From assembly GCF_014837065.1 (NCBI RefSeq), contig NZ_JACSPP010000026.1, positions 1-47,802 on the forward strand: a stretch of DNA of 47,802 nucleotides, given 5' to 3'. The notes below the pieces were generated by a model, which worked only from the letters and a program-made list of their open reading frames with translations, was not told the origin of the DNA and did no database searches. Every line of letters starts with the position of its first letter. Position 1 is the stretch's first letter. The position numbers and the translations under genes were made by a program. Source of the DNA: Phocaeicola intestinalis (GTDB lineage Bacteria; Bacteroidota; Bacteroidia; Bacteroidales; Bacteroidaceae). This document shows positions 34,475 to 43,321 of this stretch, one piece after another.

Positions 34475-37030
34475 TCAGAATGACAATCGCATTGTACAAC
34501 GCACACCATGCGTCTGTATATCGGGATTATCACGATAATTCAAACGCCATACATAATCCAGACGGAGAAACTTGAAGATATTCTCTATACCTACACTGGC
34601 TTCCATATAAGGAGCACGCCCCAGCTGTGAAGTCTCTTCCGGAAAACGGAACAGACCTTCACCATTTTTTACAGGATTGTTCTTATCTGTCAAGTGTCCC
34701 CATAATCCACGAAAGCAAAACACCTCACGCCACTTCAATTTCTTAATCAGCGGAATGCGGTTGAACAAATTTCCATTCATATAATAAGTAATGTCCCACG
34801 AAGCATACTCATCATTTATAAACTCCATAGCATTCATGTTCGTATAAGTTTCGGGTTGGATGGTATAAGTAAGGTTGGCATTAGGCAATATCAGAAGCGG
34901 ATAAGGCACCTTGTTCCATACCTTGCCTGCTTTAAGAATAACATCCAGATAGCCGAACGCCGAAAACCAGAAACGTTTCTGCATGCCGACATCCGTACGC
35001 TGATAAGTGTACGACGACCCCAGTACCCCTTTCTTTGCCATCACGTGACTCAAATTGAATATCAAGGCATCAAACGTAATCGGAATGCGCTGCGTACGGG
35101 TCTGGTAATATTTCTCGTCCTTACCATAACGCAATTTGATTTCCAGTTCCGTCATATCGTAATGGTTACGTGGCGTTACGCTTCCGTCTGTCCCGATGCA
35201 ATCGAAAGGAGCATATGGCGTGGCATATTCACGCCGGTTACGGAGAATCACGTTATACGAAAACCCGTTGTAATGTTCGCGTGTATAAGTCAGTTCGGCA
35301 TTCCGCAAGTATGTGGCACGCGTGTCTTTCTTCCGGCGGATAGCAAGCATTACATTGTCTTTGCTGGTATACATGTAATTCTGCCCCAGCTTGTTGATAT
35401 CATACATATACTCCAAGCGAAGGGAATGCATGGGATATTCCATGCGGTACGTCTGGCGAGGATTGAACGAATATTCCACCATGGCATCGTATTTTATCTT
35501 CTTGTCGCGCGTGCCATACGCAGCATAGCCTTCAAAGAACCAATGCTTGTCGAAAACAGGAGTCGTACCTCCACCTACACGAAAACGTGCACCTTCGATG
35601 GCATTGCCGTTAATGGTACTGTTCATCGGTCCTAAATCGAACCGGTTCTTCCGGGAATCTTTATTAGTAGGAATATAACCTGAAACCAAAGTTGTCACCA
35701 CCTTTTCGGTCACATAAAAAACAGGAATCGACCGAAGCCTCTTCATCAACTGTTCTACTGAATTGGGATTTTTCTTGCGCGCAACTTGCGGGCGATGTTC
35801 TTCCCAATAATCCTCCGAACGGCTATAAGCCTCTTTTTGCGTAATAACCGGTGCACTTTGAGCAAAAATCTGCCTTTGTCTGTCATCGGGAGGAAGAAAT
35901 GAATGATGATCGTATACTATCAGCCGCTGGGCATACATGCCTTTCGATTTCTCACTCAGTTTAAAGTTTACCCGGATATCATCTTTCTTTAAAATACGGA
36001 TATTGGCAGAATCCCGTTCGAACACCTGCTCAATAGTCATACCTGATACAAAATTCAGGTTGATGTCTTTCGGAACATTAAGTATCACTTTCTTGACAAA
36101 ATAGGTAGAATCAAGCGTAACGAACAAATGCCCCGTAAAACCGAACGACTCGGAATTGAAGGGCACAAATCCCAAATCTACACATTTACGACCTTCCACC
36201 TGAAGCGTATCGAGCAAATAATACTTATAAAATCCCGGTCCGAAAGTAGATAGTGGACTGACAAAACGCTGAAGAAACAATGAAACATTATTCTGGAAAA
36301 TATCCACTTCCTGAAAAGCTTCGCTCAGGAACTGCTGTACCCCGTCACGCGAAAACACTTCATCTACTCCCGATGACTTACTTCCCATCAGCAAACGTTT
36401 CTCCGACTTGGGGGACTTCCGGTAATATACCTTCTCCAAGCGTTCTTTTTCTGACAAAGGAAGTACCGTAGTCCCTACTTCAAGTGTATCAATAAACTCG
36501 GCAAGAAAATCAAATTTTCCTATTTTCCCACTCTTTTTGGGCTTTGGCTTATAATCATTCATAGCAAAGACCATTTTCTCATATTGGTCATAACTGAAAT
36601 AATCTTGATTACGCGGGTCATTGCTCTCGCGCCGGTCAATCACTTGTCTGGCAAACCGCACTGCAGGATTATCCTTTCTCCTGTATCGTTCACGTTTCGG
36701 CTTCACCACGATATCGCTCAATGTGACACCACTCGGTATCAAGGCTATGTCAATCCGGTTGATTTTCCCCAGCTGAACCGTAATATTACGGGTATCGTAT
36801 CCCAAATAAGAAACCTGCAGGCGGTTGACCGATACAGATGTAGCCAAGCGGAAACGCCCGTCATCTCCGGTACGTGTACCGGCAGAAGTACCTTCGAGCA
36901 TCAGCGAAGCGTATGGCAATACTTCTCCGGTCACCGAATCGCGCACGGTTCCTTCGATAACGGTCTGTTGCCCGTAGGATACTACCGGGAAACACAACAT
37001 CATTACAAGCCAGACAATTTTCTCCTTCAT
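34475..37030 (-). CDS. DUF5686 outer membrane protein with carboxypeptidase-like regulatory domain
   Basis: An 851-residue exported protein. The signal peptide is MKEKIVWLVMMLCFPVVSYG. A CarboxypepD_reg-like beta-sandwich (about 22-105) contains GTVRDSVTGEVLPYASLML and is followed by the DUF5686 region. The C-terminal half has many amphipathic strands ending MRLSF, consistent with an outer membrane barrel. The function of DUF5686 is unknown. It is the last gene of the polyene-like operon, 10 bp after the thioesterase, so a link to outer membrane delivery of that product is possible. DUF5686 genes also occur elsewhere, so the link is unproven. Confidence 0.88.
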   Translation of the reverse strand: MKEKIVWLVMMLCFPVVSYGQQTVIEGTVRDSVTGEVLPYASLMLEGTSAGTRTGDDGRFRLATSVSVNRLQVSYLGYDTRNITVQLGKINRIDIALIPSGVTLSDIVVKPKRERYRRKDNPAVRFARQVIDRRESNDPRNQDYFSYDQYEKMVFAMNDYKPKPKKSGKIGKFDFLAEFIDTLEVGTTVLPLSEKERLEKVYYRKSPKSEKRLLMGSKSSGVDEVFSRDGVQQFLSEAFQEVDIFQNNVSLFLQRFVSPLSTFGPGFYKYYLLDTLQVEGRKCVDLGFVPFNSESFGFTGHLFVTLDSTYFVKKVILNVPKDINLNFVSGMTIEQVFERDSANIRILKKDDIRVNFKLSEKSKGMYAQRLIVYDHHSFLPPDDRQRQIFAQSAPVITQKEAYSRSEDYWEEHRPQVARKKNPNSVEQLMKRLRSIPVFYVTEKVVTTLVSGYIPTNKDSRKNRFDLGPMNSTINGNAIEGARFRVGGGTTPVFDKHWFFEGYAAYGTRDKKIKYDAMVEYSFNPRQTYRMEYPMHSLRLEYMYDINKLGQNYMYTSKDNVMLAIRRKKDTRATYLRNAELTYTREHYNGFSYNVILRNRREYATPYAPFDCIGTDGSVTPRNHYDMTELEIKLRYGKDEKYYQTRTQRIPITFDALIFNLSHVMAKKGVLGSSYTYQRTDVGMQKRFWFSAFGYLDVILKAGKVWNKVPYPLLILPNANLTYTIQPETYTNMNAMEFINDEYASWDITYYMNGNLFNRIPLIKKLKWREVFCFRGLWGHLTDKNNPVKNGEGLFRFPEETSQLGRAPYMEASVGIENIFKFLRLDYVWRLNYRDNPDIQTHGVRCTMRLSF

Positions 37031-37040
37031 ATTCTCCTTA

Positions 37041-37460
37041 TTATAAATACTTCACCTGCCAGGCTTCGAAATAAGCAGGCTTTTCCACCATCAGTTCCCC
37101 CTGTGCATCGATAAACAACTGCACCGTGGTGCCCTCGGCACAAAGCGTATGGTCGCTTGCACGAAAGACCTGATACATATAATCCAATCTTGCACCGGGC
37201 TTGTACACATAGCGGGTATGTATTTCGACACCATCGTTCAACAAAAGCGGAGCATAATAGCGGACACGTAAATCATATACAGGCGCATAAATGCCTTCCC
37301 GCTGCATATCGGCATATCCGATGCCCGGATAATGCCTGCCGAAAGACTCTCGTCCGTCTTCGAAATATGTCACATAAGAACCATGCCATACCCGGCGCAT
37401 CGAATCGATTTCGCTAAACTTCACTTGCACCTGGCAAATGTCCAACAACTCTTTTTTCAT
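37041..37460 (-). CDS. Hotdog-fold acyl-CoA/ACP thioesterase (4HBT family)
   Basis: A 139-residue single-domain thioesterase. The N-terminal EIDSMRRVWHGSYVTYFEDGRESF is the 4-hydroxybenzoyl-CoA thioesterase signature, with Asp19 and the H26-G27 pair at the active site. Strand VKFSEID precedes it, and YAPVYDLRVRYYAPLLLNDGVEIHTR is the core sheet. Such enzymes occur in aryl-polyene and flexirubin clusters, releasing or proofreading ACP-bound chains. It lies 3 bp after the LolA-like gene and 10 bp before the DUF5686 gene. The substrate is inferred from the cluster. Confidence 0.88.
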   Translation of the reverse strand: MKKELLDICQVQVKFSEIDSMRRVWHGSYVTYFEDGRESFGRHYPGIGYADMQREGIYAPVYDLRVRYYAPLLLNDGVEIHTRYVYKPGARLDYMYQVFRASDHTLCAEGTTVQLFIDAQGELMVEKPAYFEAWQVKYL

Positions 37461-37463
37461 ATC

Positions 37464-38108
37464 TTATGGAAGTTGAAATGCTGTATCCGGCACATGGGCA
37501 TCCAGCATAAAACCGGAAAAGTCATAACGGGTATAGTTCTGCCCCCGTTCATTCATCTGCAAGCTCTTACACTCTCCTTTCTGCAAGTCGACGGTCAGTA
37601 CAAAAGAAGAAAACAACAATCTGCGGCGCACCTTGTTTCCTCCATCTACCCGAGGTGTTACTGTCAAGGTACAAAGACCATCTTTCTCTTCCATTTTCAC
37701 CTCTGCCAGTTCTTCGGGACTAACCGAAATATCCATGCCCAGCACCATTTGCTTGAACACCTCTACCAGCGATTCGAATTGAGCTTGTGTCTGCCCTTTT
37801 GCCACGCTTTTACGTCCCGATTCTACCATCGTAAATTCATTGCCTTCCATCAGCAACATATCCTTATCTCCTTCGAAACGCATGCACATCCGTCCGGGAG
37901 CCTTGAAATAAAGTTTCCCATCCAATCTGGCATCTTCTGCAAAAGCTACATTGTGCTTGATACGCACCACAGAAGCCGTAAGCGTATGCACACTTCTATA
38001 CTTCTTCATGACTTGTGTCATGCCGGCACCTTGTGCCCACATAAATGTAGTACATGCCAGCAAAAATACCGATAAACATACCAGCCATCTTTTCATCGTT
38101 GTTCTCAT
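37464..38108 (-). CDS. LolA-like lipid/lipoprotein carrier
   Basis: A 214-residue exported protein with signal peptide (MRTTMKRWLVCLSVFLLACTTFMWAQ) and a LolA-like concave beta-sheet fold, seen in the SVVRIKHNVAFAEDARLDG and FKAPGRMCMRFEGDKDMLLM segments. The LolA-like proteins of polyene clusters are thought to shuttle hydrophobic product across the periplasm together with the MMPL pump. The ATG at 38108 overlaps the stop of the FabG remnant as ATGA. An in-frame ATG four codons later is an alternative start. A housekeeping LolA is expected elsewhere, so this is probably the cluster-specific copy. Confidence 0.85.
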   Translation of the reverse strand: MRTTMKRWLVCLSVFLLACTTFMWAQGAGMTQVMKKYRSVHTLTASVVRIKHNVAFAEDARLDGKLYFKAPGRMCMRFEGDKDMLLMEGNEFTMVESGRKSVAKGQTQAQFESLVEVFKQMVLGMDISVSPEELAEVKMEEKDGLCTLTVTPRVDGGNKVRRRLLFSSFVLTVDLQKGECKSLQMNERGQNYTRYDFSGFMLDAHVPDTAFQLP

Positions 38109-38233
38109 GTATAAAGTCCTCCATCAATTGATATTACCTCTCCCGTAATGTATCCGGCTTCGGGCGAAATCAAAAAGCCGACCAATGCCACCACTTCCCG
38201 GGTCAAGGCATATACATCCGTCTGTAATTCCAT
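38105..38233 (-). pseudogene. C-terminal remnant of a FabG-type ketoreductase
   Basis: A 42-codon frame (ATG at 38233) ends EAGYITGEVISIDGGLYT, the unmistakable C-terminus of a short-chain dehydrogenase (compare YVSGQVIQVDGGMNM in the intact fabG). The Rossmann TGxxxGxG motif and the Ser-Tyr-Lys triad, about 200 upstream residues, are absent. Only 29 bp separate this from the oxidoreductase gene, and the frame is closed upstream by a TAA. The 3' end is perfectly preserved, including the ATGA overlap with the LolA-like gene, so a deletion probably removed the 5' part and perhaps more genes. Confidence 0.88.
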
Positions 38234-38262
38234 ATATGTTCTGTCTTTAAATTAACTATATT

Positions 38263-39738
38263 CTATTTCTGTATCACTTGCTTCCATATCCAATCCCGTC
38301 CTATAATTTCCGCACACGTGAAAAGCGCGGTCATAGTTACACCTTGCACACCATGCACCATCAGGCTTTGTCCTGTGAGGAACAGGTCGGGAATGGGCGT
38401 ACGCACCGGAAGCATCCCTCCAAACGGACTGTTGAAATCTTTCCGCATGCCGTAAGCCGACCCGTCGGGAGTATGCACATAGTCACGGTATGTAAGCGGA
38501 GTACTGGTATAACATTGCACGACCGCTCTCCGCAAACCAGGTATACACGATTCGGCCAATGTCATACAGGCATCTGCCATACGGAGTTTCATTGCCTCAT
38601 ACTCCGGTCCTCTCTTACCTACTTGGGTAAATATCCATGGACGGCACAGACTCCAGTCCATCGGAGCCAATAAATCGATTTGCCGCACATACTCTCCTCC
38701 ATCGTCCGGAACATGACTGGCTGCCAATACTCGGTCAATTTCTCCATCTGACGGATATGTCCAAATATCAGGATGCCGATATACATAGTAATTCCAGTTC
38801 GCATAAGGCAATGCATGAGGTTTCAGGCACAACGATACCGTAAACATCCCATTGGTGTTTTCCTGCCGGCATATCCGGTGACGATACACATTCTTCAGCA
38901 ATCCCCCTTGCTTCAACATCCGGCACATCTCTGCCGGATGGGTGGCACAAATGAATTGTATCCCTTCGTAAATTCTTCCGTCCTTACACCGGACTCCCGT
39001 CAGTTGACCTTCCTTTTCCAGTAATTCATCTACTTCCGCATTACATATCACCTCGCCTCCCTGCGAACGGATTTGTTCTGCCAACGCCTCTGCTATCAGC
39101 GAACCACTGCCTGCAATCCGCCAACTACTGCCCACATAACCACAATAGCCATGAGCAAATGTAAACAACGGCAATGTGTCTTTTCTCAGTTCCATCTTCA
39201 GTGAAGCACCACTCAGCACGTCGACCAGCAAAGAATCGTCAAACTTCTCCTGCAGATACCGGTACGCATTGGTCTCCAACATCCAAGTATGGAAATCCAT
39301 ATCCGATGAATGAGGGTTCAAGGCATTCAGCTGCATTTCTTCCGTCCGCTTCAACAAATCAGCATATTGGTATAAGGCATCTCTTTTCGCCGGAAACTCA
39401 TCGGCAAGCATTTGGGCAAACCGGTCATAACCTTGTGCCAGTGCAAAGGTACGCTTTCCTATCATCACACGGTCGACCACCTCATCCATGCGCTTCCACG
39501 GAAGTTTCATCAATCCCAAATAGTCGAATACCCGACGCAAGAGTTGTCCTTCCTCCAGTCCTCCCACATAATGGAACCCTGTATCAAACTCCATTCCTCC
39601 CCGGCGATAACTCTGGATACATCCACCTGTATGCTTTCCTTTCTCCAGCACGAGCAGGCGTTTTCCCGCCCGTGAAAGGATACAGCCACACACCAGTCCC
39701 CCCAGTCCGCCTCCTATTATTATAATGTCGTATTTCAT
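38263..39738 (-). CDS. CrtI/RetSat-like FAD-dependent oxidoreductase
   Basis: A 491-residue flavoprotein of the phytoene desaturase/retinol saturase type. The dinucleotide motif IIIGGGLGGLVCG (6-18) is followed by Glu32 in LVLEKGKHTGGCIQSY, and GMEFDTGFHYVGG is characteristic. The C-terminal DLFLTGQSLMVHGVQGVTMTAL is the FAD-binding close of the family. In lipid and polyene clusters such enzymes may desaturate or saturate a chain, and the reaction here is unknown. Its ATG overlaps the MMPL exporter stop by 4 bp, so it is translated as part of the operon. Confidence 0.88.
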   Translation of the reverse strand: MKYDIIIIGGGLGGLVCGCILSRAGKRLLVLEKGKHTGGCIQSYRRGGMEFDTGFHYVGGLEEGQLLRRVFDYLGLMKLPWKRMDEVVDRVMIGKRTFALAQGYDRFAQMLADEFPAKRDALYQYADLLKRTEEMQLNALNPHSSDMDFHTWMLETNAYRYLQEKFDDSLLVDVLSGASLKMELRKDTLPLFTFAHGYCGYVGSSWRIAGSGSLIAEALAEQIRSQGGEVICNAEVDELLEKEGQLTGVRCKDGRIYEGIQFICATHPAEMCRMLKQGGLLKNVYRHRICRQENTNGMFTVSLCLKPHALPYANWNYYVYRHPDIWTYPSDGEIDRVLAASHVPDDGGEYVRQIDLLAPMDWSLCRPWIFTQVGKRGPEYEAMKLRMADACMTLAESCIPGLRRAVVQCYTSTPLTYRDYVHTPDGSAYGMRKDFNSPFGGMLPVRTPIPDLFLTGQSLMVHGVQGVTMTALFTCAEIIGRDWIWKQVIQK

Positions 39739-42221
39739 TTCTTCTTCTGAATCATTCTGAACACAGCGGGCTGTAGCACATAAGAGATAATAACAGCCGC
39801 CAGCAATCCGACCAAGGTAGAGAAGCCCACCGAACGGATTGCCGGATGTACCGCAAACAACATCGAGCCTACAGTTACCACTAATATAACCGCACTGAAG
39901 AAAATAGCGGTTTTATGGTATCCCAGCAATCGCGTGTCGCGTTCTTCTCCTATCAGTCCACTCATAACAAAGATGCTATAATCCACTCCGATACCAAAAA
40001 TAAAAGTAGAGATAATGATGTTGATAAGATTAAAACTCATATCGAACAACACCATCATTCCCAATACAATAAGCCAACTGAATACAATCGGCATAAATCC
40101 CAGTAACGTATACCGGATATTCCCCCTGAAGCTGAAAAACAAGACCAGCAAGACAAAAAGCATAGAAACCCATTGCAATACACTGAAGTCATCGTTCAAT
40201 TGCATCAAAGTATCCGTAGTATAATAATAGGTATCCAACACCAACATGTGAGGCTGTGTTGCAATAGCATCGCAAATACGATGATAATCGCTCGTCTTGC
40301 TACGCACCGTATCATTGGCGCATCTCACCGACGTAAAACACAGGTATTCGCCATTATACGATTGCTCCATTAATGTAGACTGATATCCTGCAGGGATGAT
40401 ACCCGCCTCATACAAGGCATCCGGATGATAATCGGCAGTAGCATATTCGAAAAACAAGTCAAAAGCTTCGGGACGCAAGCCAACCTGAGGTGCCGTACGG
40501 GTAATCAACTCGTGCACCCGTTTCAGACGGTCTTCGTTCCAATATGCTTTCCAGGCATCTATACGTTCTTGTTGCACACGTAAAGGAACGAATATCCGGT
40601 CGGTACGTGTATAGCCTTTCACCAGTCCTGCCTGCTGAAGCGAATCCAGTTTCCGGGCCATTCCGGCAAAACGCTCCACCGCCTCTTCCATCGTAGCTCC
40701 AGAAGTGGCGAAATATTTCTCTTTATCGCCCGTATACGTCTTGCTTCGCAACAATTCTTCCGAATAGGTGGTAATATCTGCCTTATATCCCAGGTTATGC
40801 ATATCAGCATCAAAACGTGTGCCTCCGGCCAGGTAAAGTCCGATACAAGCCACAGTTACCACCAGAATAACAATCAATAAAGGTTTGCTTCTGTCGAACG
40901 GCACTGCATTGATACGGTCAATTAAGGCAAAGGCACGCCGGTTCAACTTATTTCGCTTCGGACTTAAGAACTGCGGCAAATAGATCAAGCTGAATGCCGT
41001 AGTGCCCAGAATGGCGAAAGTGGCAAAAAGTCCGAAGTCCTGCAACAACTCGGTACGAATAAATACTACTCCCATAAACGAGCCAATGGTTGTAAGACAA
41101 CCCAGACACACCGGCTTGACTTCGTCACGCAAGACCTGTTCGGGATTACCAACATACTTATAATGGGTGATGATGTGTAACACATAACTGAATGCCACAC
41201 CCAAAATAACCGCTCCGATACCCAATGCCAACAATGAAAATTGTCCCTTGATGAAATACATCAAAGCAAGTCCGAATAACGTTCCGAACAGGACGGGCAA
41301 GACCAACAAAGGAAGTGTATCCCAATTGCGATAGCAAACAAAAATAAAAGCCAATACGAAAAGCAACGAACCGGAAAGGGTGCCAGCCAAGTCCGACTTG
41401 ATTTGTTTCGAATTATAAAAGCCACTGGCAGGCGTACCGTGATAAGCTATCTTGATGTCAGGAGCCGTCTGGGCAAATTGAGCTATCTGTTCATTCAACA
41501 TCGTAAACAAAGCAGAACCTTGACCTGTATTAGTTGCCGAATAGCGGGGCGTAATAAATGCCACACACACCGTAAAATCACTTACGAAAATATGCCCGTC
41601 AAGGATTTTATAACCTCCTTTTTTCTCTCCAGCTGATGCCGGCAAGAATTGCTCCTTCAGAAGCATACGCATACCTAGCGGATCCATCTGGATAAGTTCG
41701 GGATATAACGTGCCTATCGGGCTGAGCAAATCCTTCCGGTTCATCTCCATCTGCCGGCGAAAATGCTTTTCGGTCAGCATCGTGTCGATGCAGGCATAAA
41801 AGCTTGTATCGATATAAGCAGGGAAATGTCCACTCAGGTAATCAATGGCATCCGGCAAGAGTTCTTCAGGCAAACGGTAAAACACATCCCCTATCACCCG
41901 GTGTAATGAATCGGACAAGGCATCCTTAGCCTGCAACGAATCAATAAAGGCATCACACACCTCTGCCATACGTTCGGTAGAAACACCCTCTTTGCCTTCG
42001 AACACCAAAAATGTCTTGTCCTTAATACGCAAGTTGGCAAAAGCCAGCTTGGTCGTACCATCTTCGTTTTTCGAAGAAGGCATCAGTTTATTGATGTCCT
42101 CCTCCAGATGAATGCATGAAGCACAATACCCAAAGAAAGCAAACGACACAACCAGAGATATCCAACACACCATACGATGACGCCGGAAAAAACGATAAAT
42201 TCTGATGCAAAGTTCTGTCAT
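39735..42221 (-). CDS. MMPL/RND-type exporter
   Basis: An 828-residue inner-membrane pump with about 12 transmembrane segments in two halves. The first segment (about 15-35) is followed by a large periplasmic loop, and FVCYRNWDTLPLLVLPVLF opens the first TM bundle. A second periplasmic domain precedes the C-terminal bundle, which has IISTFIFGIGVDYSIFVMSG, the MMPL signature. Exporters of this family move glycolipids or polyenes, and one is a fixed member of aryl-polyene clusters. It overlaps the second dehydratase upstream and the oxidoreductase downstream by 4 bp each. Confidence 0.93.
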   Translation of the reverse strand: MTELCIRIYRFFRRHRMVCWISLVVSFAFFGYCASCIHLEEDINKLMPSSKNEDGTTKLAFANLRIKDKTFLVFEGKEGVSTERMAEVCDAFIDSLQAKDALSDSLHRVIGDVFYRLPEELLPDAIDYLSGHFPAYIDTSFYACIDTMLTEKHFRRQMEMNRKDLLSPIGTLYPELIQMDPLGMRMLLKEQFLPASAGEKKGGYKILDGHIFVSDFTVCVAFITPRYSATNTGQGSALFTMLNEQIAQFAQTAPDIKIAYHGTPASGFYNSKQIKSDLAGTLSGSLLFVLAFIFVCYRNWDTLPLLVLPVLFGTLFGLALMYFIKGQFSLLALGIGAVILGVAFSYVLHIITHYKYVGNPEQVLRDEVKPVCLGCLTTIGSFMGVVFIRTELLQDFGLFATFAILGTTAFSLIYLPQFLSPKRNKLNRRAFALIDRINAVPFDRSKPLLIVILVVTVACIGLYLAGGTRFDADMHNLGYKADITTYSEELLRSKTYTGDKEKYFATSGATMEEAVERFAGMARKLDSLQQAGLVKGYTRTDRIFVPLRVQQERIDAWKAYWNEDRLKRVHELITRTAPQVGLRPEAFDLFFEYATADYHPDALYEAGIIPAGYQSTLMEQSYNGEYLCFTSVRCANDTVRSKTSDYHRICDAIATQPHMLVLDTYYYTTDTLMQLNDDFSVLQWVSMLFVLLVLFFSFRGNIRYTLLGFMPIVFSWLIVLGMMVLFDMSFNLINIIISTFIFGIGVDYSIFVMSGLIGEERDTRLLGYHKTAIFFSAVILVVTVGSMLFAVHPAIRSVGFSTLVGLLAAVIISYVLQPAVFRMIQKKK

Positions 42222-42586
42222 TTCTCTATCTCTCCTTTAAATTCCATATACGTAATACCTGCATCGGATAGAGTAGCGGTCAACAGGAACCTCCCTTCCC
42301 CCAATACCTGAAAATGCAGACGGAGATCCAATTCGGGACACACATCGGGAGATGCCAGCGAAGTAAACCGGCATTGTTTAATGAAAACAATAGATACACA
42401 TTTGCCTACCGCTTCTTCCACACATTCTTTCATCATCTCGATATTACATGCCCCCGGACATACTGGTCTGCCGGGGAAATGCCCCCGATATACATCGCAT
42501 CCGGGCAACAAAGCAACATGAAAAAGAGCGTCTTCGGCTCCATAATGTGCACTATATACCTTATAATAATTGTTTCTGAGTAACAT
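42218..42586 (-). CDS. FabZ-like 3-hydroxyacyl-ACP dehydratase
   Basis: A 122-residue hotdog protein. The active-site segment YRGHFPGRPVCPGACNIEMM gives His36 and Glu50, matching the FabZ/FabA catalytic pair and the GHFPxxPxxPG motif. The length is at the short end for FabZ. In polyene clusters a dehydratase removes water after each ketoreduction to build the conjugated chain. Its stop overlaps the MMPL gene start (ATGA), and it begins 12 bp after the first dehydratase-like gene. Confidence 0.88.
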   Translation of the reverse strand: MLLRNNYYKVYSAHYGAEDALFHVALLPGCDVYRGHFPGRPVCPGACNIEMMKECVEEAVGKCVSIVFIKQCRFTSLASPDVCPELDLRLHFQVLGEGRFLLTATLSDAGITYMEFKGEIEK

Positions 42587-42598
42587 GTCTCAACTCTC

Positions 42599-43012
42599 TT
42601 AAATGGATATTTTCATCTGAGTATCTGCTACCGGAGTACCGTTGCCGGAAGTCTCTCCTCTTACCAGAGTGATGCCTTCCGCTTCGGCTTCTATTGTAAT
42701 CCGGGTATGCAGGATTTCTCCCGTTTGCGGACAACGGTAGCAATGGAATTTCTTCACTTCACCAATATATCCTACCGGAGGTTCGGAAGCTCCGGCCTGC
42801 AAAGCCCAATAACCGGCAAATGCCAAAGCCGACTGAGCAATATGCTCAATGATTCCCGCCTCTTCCAATCGTCCGTCCGGAGCAACAAAAAAATTGTCCG
42901 GACGGATTTCCAACGAAGTTTCCGCATACGCATGCTCCACCTTATCCAGCCTGTCGACCATGATTATCGGCTCACGTTGTGGAATCAACGCCTGTATATC
43001 CACTTTCATCAT
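42599..43012 (-). CDS. ApeI/FabZ-like hotdog dehydratase
   Basis: A 137-residue hotdog protein of the ApeI/FabZ-like group. It begins with LIPQREPIIMVDRLDKVE, which parallels the LPHRYPFLLVD start of FabZ. The helix GIIEHIAQSALAFAGYWAL contains His57 and Gln60, at the position where this branch has its active-site residues. The GHFPG motif is replaced by NFFVAPDGRLEEAG. The two dehydratase-like genes may act as a pair or on different substrates. Its start (ATGATG) overlaps the ACP stop by 4 bp. Confidence 0.85.
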   Translation of the reverse strand: MMKVDIQALIPQREPIIMVDRLDKVEHAYAETSLEIRPDNFFVAPDGRLEEAGIIEHIAQSALAFAGYWALQAGASEPPVGYIGEVKKFHCYRCPQTGEILHTRITIEAEAEGITLVRGETSGNGTPVADTQMKISI

Positions 43013-43257
43013 GCCGCAGGCAAATGTGATTCGATATAATCATACAAATCGGTAAACGTCTGTATCTGACGCAAGTCCGAAACAGGAATCTTCACCTGAT
43101 AAGTCTGCTGGATAAGTGCCACCAGGTCTACCAGACTCAGACTGTCCAGCGAAAGGGTTTCCTTAACATTTGCATCGGGAGTCAATGTAGATGCTTCTAC
43201 TTCAAATTCTTCTGCCAACAACGTGTTGACTTTTTCAATGATTTCTTCGCGTGTCAT
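43009..43257 (-). CDS. Acyl carrier protein
   Basis: An 82-residue ACP with the phosphopantetheine attachment motif LSLDSLSLVDLV, Ser39 being the modified residue. Four-helix spacing is normal, and the second helix (DSLSLVDLVALIQQTY) is acidic. It holds the growing chain for the neighbouring ketosynthase and dehydratases. It follows the ketosynthase gene after 64 bp and overlaps the first dehydratase by 4 bp. It is a cluster-specific carrier, distinct from housekeeping AcpP, which normally sits next to fabF. Confidence 0.92.
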   Translation of the reverse strand: MTREEIIEKVNTLLAEEFEVEASTLTPDANVKETLSLDSLSLVDLVALIQQTYQVKIPVSDLRQIQTFTDLYDYIESHLPAA

Positions 43258-43321
43258 AACTTAGTTTTTATTTATTTACTTAATTTATAAATCATCATAC
43301 AAAACAGCTCCATCGTATCCG

